A model generated the notes under the pieces. It was not told the origin of the DNA. It worked only from the letters and a program-made list of their open reading frames with translations, and made no database searches. Positions 20,676 through 23,291 of a stretch of 23,291 nt of DNA are shown here, one piece after another (position 1 is the first letter of the stretch; the number at the start of each line of letters is the position of its first letter). The stretch lies in the IMG/VR virus record IMGVR_UViG_3300018815_000426, positions 1 to 23,291 of that record; one strand, given 5' to 3'. The position numbers and the translations under genes were made by a program. The DNA is from a virus.

Positions 20676-20701
20676 GAAAATGGGAAGCCTGGGCTTCCCA
20701 T
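20676..20701 (-). terminator. Terminator-like hairpin after tRNA-Gly
   Basis: ATGGGAAGCC (20680-20689) and GGCTTCCCAT (20692-20701) are perfectly complementary, so the minus-strand transcript folds into a tight stem ending in ATTTTCG. The T-run is short (4), so read-through into tRNA-Cys would be partial, consistent with the downstream tRNA lying on the same transcript. Confidence 0.55.
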
Positions 20702-20724
20702 CTAGGAACATTCCTGGAAAATCT

Positions 20725-20800
20725 TGGAGCGGGATAAGAGACTCGAACTCTCGACCTATACCTTGGCAAGGTATCGCTCTACCAACTGAGCTAATCCCGC
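20725..20800 (-). tRNA. tRNA-Gly(GCC)
   Basis: A complete 76-nt tRNA on the minus strand including an encoded CCA (20727-20725). The acceptor strands GCGGGAT and ATCCCGC pair fully; the D-arm has GCTCAGTTGGTAGAGC; the anticodon loop TTGCCAA gives GCC on an ATACC/GGTAT stem; the T-arm has GTTCGAGTC. It decodes GGC/GGT glycine codons. It is intact, so the prophage target was the next tRNA downstream. Confidence 0.98.
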
Positions 20801-20835
20801 ATTTGTTGAACAGTTGCCCGTTCAGCGAAGCCGGC

Positions 20836-20865
20836 ATTGTAACCCGATTTTTAGCCGGATGACAA
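20836..20865 (-). promoter_or_regulatory. Promoter of the tRNA-Gly / tRNA-Cys unit
   Basis: On the minus strand TTGTCA (20865-20860) and TACAAT (20841-20836) are 18 bp apart, 5 of 6 matches each. Transcription would start near 20829 and reach tRNA-Gly after about 29 nt. The promoter begins only 12 nt after the lon stop, and no terminator separates them. Confidence 0.72.
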
Positions 20866-20876
20866 GCCAGCGACGC

Positions 20877-23291
20877 TCAGTGAGGCACAACCGTGCTCTT
20901 GGCCGCAGCCTCTTCCGGCTTGGCCGCCGCGACGGCGACTTCCTCGTCCGGCAAAGGCTGAGGCATGGTTTCCAGCGCAACCTCCAGCACACGCTCGATC
21001 CAGCGGACCGGGACGATCTCGAGATGGTTCTTCACGTTCTCGGGGATGTCCTGCAAGTCCTTGACGTTGTCCTCAGGAATCATGACGGTCTTGATGCCGC
21101 CACGATGGGCTGCAAGCAGCTTTTCCTTCAGGCCGCCGATGGCAGTGACCTCGCCGCGCAACGTGATCTCGCCGGTCATCGCGACGTCCGCGCGCACCGG
21201 GATGCCGGTCAGTGCAGACACGAAGGCAGTGGTCATCGCCGCACCCGCGCTCGGGCCGTCCTTTGGAGTGGCACCGTCGGGCACGTGGACGTGCACGTCG
21301 CGCTTCTCGAAGACCTCGTCCTTGATGCCCAGGCGTCGGGCCCGTGAACGCACCACGGTGCGAGCAGCTTCGACAGACTCCTTCATCACGTCGCCCAGCG
21401 AGCCGGTGCGAATGATGTTGCCCTTGCCCGGCATTGCGGTGGCTTCGATGGTCAGCAGATCACCGCCCACCTCGGTCCACGCGAGGCCGACGACTTGGCC
21501 GACCTGGTTCTTCTTCTCGGCACGACCGAAGTCGTACTTGCGCACGCCGAGGAAGTCGTTGAGGTTGTCCTCGGTGACGGTGACCTTGCCTTCGTAGGTC
21601 TTGAGCTGGATGCCCTTGACGACCTTGCGGCAGATCTTGGACATCTCGCGCTCAAGCGAGCGCACGCCGGCTTCACGGGTGTAGTAGCGGATCACGCCAC
21701 GCACGGCCGATTCGGTGACGTCGAGCTCCTCGTCCAGAACGCCGTTGTTCTTGCGTTGCTTGGGCAGCAGGTAGGTCTGCGCGATGTTGACCTTCTCGTC
21801 CTCGGTGTAACCCGACAGACGGATGACTTCCATCCGGTCCAGCAGGGCCGGCGGGATGTTCATCGAGTTGGACGTGGCGACGAACATCACGTCCGACAGG
21901 TCGAAGTCGACCTCAACGTAATGGTCGCCAAAGGTGTGGTTCTGCTCAGGGTCCAGCACTTCCAGCAGCGCCGACGACGGATCGCCGCGGAAGTCCATGC
22001 CCAGCTTGTCGATCTCGTCGAGCAGGAACAGCGGGTTGCGCGTGCCGATCTTGGACAGGCTCTGCAGCACCTTGCCCGGCATGGAGCCGATGTAGGTACG
22101 GCGGTGGCCACGGATCTCGGCCTCATCGCGCACGCCGCCCAGCGCCATGCGGATGAACTTGCGACCAGTGGCGCGGGCCACGCTCTGGCCGAGCGAGGTC
22201 TTGCCGACCCCCGGGGGGCCAACCAGGCACAGGATGGGCGCCTTGACCTTGTCGACTCGCTGCTGCACCGCGAGATATTCAAGGATGCGGTCCTTGACCT
22301 TCTCGAGGCCGTAGTGGTCTTCGTTCAGCACGTCCTCGGCGTTCTTGAGGTCGTGCTTGATCTTGGTCTTCTTACTCCAGGGCAGGTTGACCAACGTATC
22401 GATGTAGTTGCGCACCACCGTCGCTTCGGCGGACATGGGCGACATCAGCTTGAGCTTCTTCAACTCAGCGTCGGCCTTCTTGCGCGCCTCCTTGGGCATG
22501 CGGGCCGCGACGATCTTCTTCTCGAGCTCCTCCATGTCGGCGCCTTCTTCGCCGTCGCCGAGTTCCTTCTGGATGGCCTTGACCTGCTCGTTGAGGTAGT
22601 ACTCGCGCTGGCTCTTTTCCATCTGGCGCTTGACGCGGCCGCGGATGCGCTTTTCGACCTGAAGGATGTCGACTTCGTGCTCAAGCAGGTCGAGCAGCTT
22701 CTCCAGGCGCTTGGCCACTTCAGCCAGATCCAGCACGGCCTGCTTGGCGTCCAGCTTGAGCGGCAGGTGAGCGGCGATGGTGTCGGCCAGGCGGCCCGGA
22801 TCGTCGATGCCGCCGATGGACGTGAGGATCTCGGGCGGAATCTTCTTGTTGAGCTTGACGTACTGGTCGAACTGCTGCGTGACGGCGCGGCGCAGGGCCT
22901 CGACTTCGGGCGCATGCTCGGTCTCGGGCGGGATGGGCGTGACCTCGGCAACGAAGTGCTCACCCGGCTCGGTAATGGACAGAGTCGTGGCGCGCTGCAG
23001 GCCTTCGACCAGCACCTTCACGGTGCCGTCGGGCAGCTTGAGCATCTGCAGGATGCTGGACACGCAGCCAACCTCGAACATGTCTTCGGGCTTGGGCTCG
23101 TCCTTGCCGGCAGCCTTCTGGGCGACCAGCATGATCTGGCGGCCGGCTTCCATCGCGGCCTCAAGCGCCTTGATGGACTTGGGCCGCCCGACGAACAGCG
23201 GGATGACCATGTGCGGGAATACGACAACGTCACGCAGCGGCAACAGCGGCAACGTGATCGGGTCGGAGGGAAGGATGGGATGTCCGGACAT
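20877..23291 (-). CDS. lon: ATP-dependent Lon protease
   Basis: A full-length 804-residue Lon, starting at ATG on the last base of the window (reverse strand). The N-terminal LON substrate-binding domain begins LPLLPLRDVVVFPHMVIPLF; a coiled region (EKSQREYYLNEQVKAIQKEL) follows; the AAA+ module has Walker A GPPGVGKTS and Walker B LFLLDEIDKLG; the protease domain has Ser681 in KDGPSAGA and Lys724 in GGLKEK, the catalytic dyad. It degrades misfolded and regulatory proteins in the cytoplasm. The Ala/Glu-rich C-terminal tail (DEEVAVAAAKPEEAAAK) is a species-specific extension. It is a host gene, transcribed toward the prophage, and gives the genomic context (lon, then a tRNA-Gly/tRNA-Cys unit). 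Confidence 0.98.
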   Translation of the reverse strand: MSGHPILPSDPITLPLLPLRDVVVFPHMVIPLFVGRPKSIKALEAAMEAGRQIMLVAQKAAGKDEPKPEDMFEVGCVSSILQMLKLPDGTVKVLVEGLQRATTLSITEPGEHFVAEVTPIPPETEHAPEVEALRRAVTQQFDQYVKLNKKIPPEILTSIGGIDDPGRLADTIAAHLPLKLDAKQAVLDLAEVAKRLEKLLDLLEHEVDILQVEKRIRGRVKRQMEKSQREYYLNEQVKAIQKELGDGEEGADMEELEKKIVAARMPKEARKKADAELKKLKLMSPMSAEATVVRNYIDTLVNLPWSKKTKIKHDLKNAEDVLNEDHYGLEKVKDRILEYLAVQQRVDKVKAPILCLVGPPGVGKTSLGQSVARATGRKFIRMALGGVRDEAEIRGHRRTYIGSMPGKVLQSLSKIGTRNPLFLLDEIDKLGMDFRGDPSSALLEVLDPEQNHTFGDHYVEVDFDLSDVMFVATSNSMNIPPALLDRMEVIRLSGYTEDEKVNIAQTYLLPKQRKNNGVLDEELDVTESAVRGVIRYYTREAGVRSLEREMSKICRKVVKGIQLKTYEGKVTVTEDNLNDFLGVRKYDFGRAEKKNQVGQVVGLAWTEVGGDLLTIEATAMPGKGNIIRTGSLGDVMKESVEAARTVVRSRARRLGIKDEVFEKRDVHVHVPDGATPKDGPSAGAAMTTAFVSALTGIPVRADVAMTGEITLRGEVTAIGGLKEKLLAAHRGGIKTVMIPEDNVKDLQDIPENVKNHLEIVPVRWIERVLEVALETMPQPLPDEEVAVAAAKPEEAAAKSTVVPH

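Overview
The window is the right-hand part of an integrated T7/phiKMV-type podovirus (a temperate Autographiviridae-like prophage) together with its right host junction. The host is a high-GC betaproteobacterium, probably Burkholderiales. This rests on the style of the 804-residue Lon protease, on the lon / tRNA-Gly / tRNA-Cys order and on the overall GC-rich codon use; genus is not resolved.

Layout. Bases 1-14588 hold the late virion module on the plus strand in the order of T7 genes 12 to 19: the end of a tail tubular protein B-like gene, a gp13-like GNAT protein, a gp14-like protein, a gp15-like protein with a C-terminal lysozyme domain, a gp16-like protein, a tail fibre, two small tail-fibre-associated proteins, a hypothetical protein, an HExxH metallopeptidase-like protein, a holin, TerS and TerL. 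Most of these genes overlap stop to start (ATGA, GTGA and, for TerL, CTGA). The main gap precedes the tail fibre, and a hairpin sits there directly on the start codon.

Bases 14589-15734 are the late/early boundary. They hold a long stem-loop after TerL, a secreted two-cysteine protein on the opposite strand (a likely moron), one or two tiny ORFs, a cluster of GGGCACC repeats, a strong intrinsic terminator and a sigma70-type promoter overlaid by repeated operator-like motifs. In a T7-like phage the genome ends would lie in this area.

Bases 15735-20551 are the early and lysogeny module on the plus strand: a small membrane protein, two conserved phage proteins of unknown function, a ParB-like protein with an N-terminal extension and a second internal start, a 47-residue membrane protein, a MarR-like regulator, a short overlapping ORF and a tyrosine integrase. 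A two-copy structured element (16898-16948 and 18259-18306) precedes two of these genes at almost the same distance from the start codon. The regulator gene contains an in-frame GGGAAAG heptamer, the slippery sequence used by lambda G/GT, leading into the overlapping ORF.

Bases 20552-20637 are the junction. A 40-nt 5' part of tRNA-Cys(GCA), minus strand, runs through the anticodon stem-loop and then changes abruptly into phage DNA carrying 17-bp-spaced repeats. The phage thus recombined at the anticodon loop, and the tRNA is not rebuilt at this end. Related copies of the junction repeat lie inside int and over the early promoter. Beyond it are intact host tRNA-Gly(GCC), its promoter and lon, all on the minus strand. 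No endolysin, spanin pair, RNA polymerase or replication gene lies in the window; they would be to the left.
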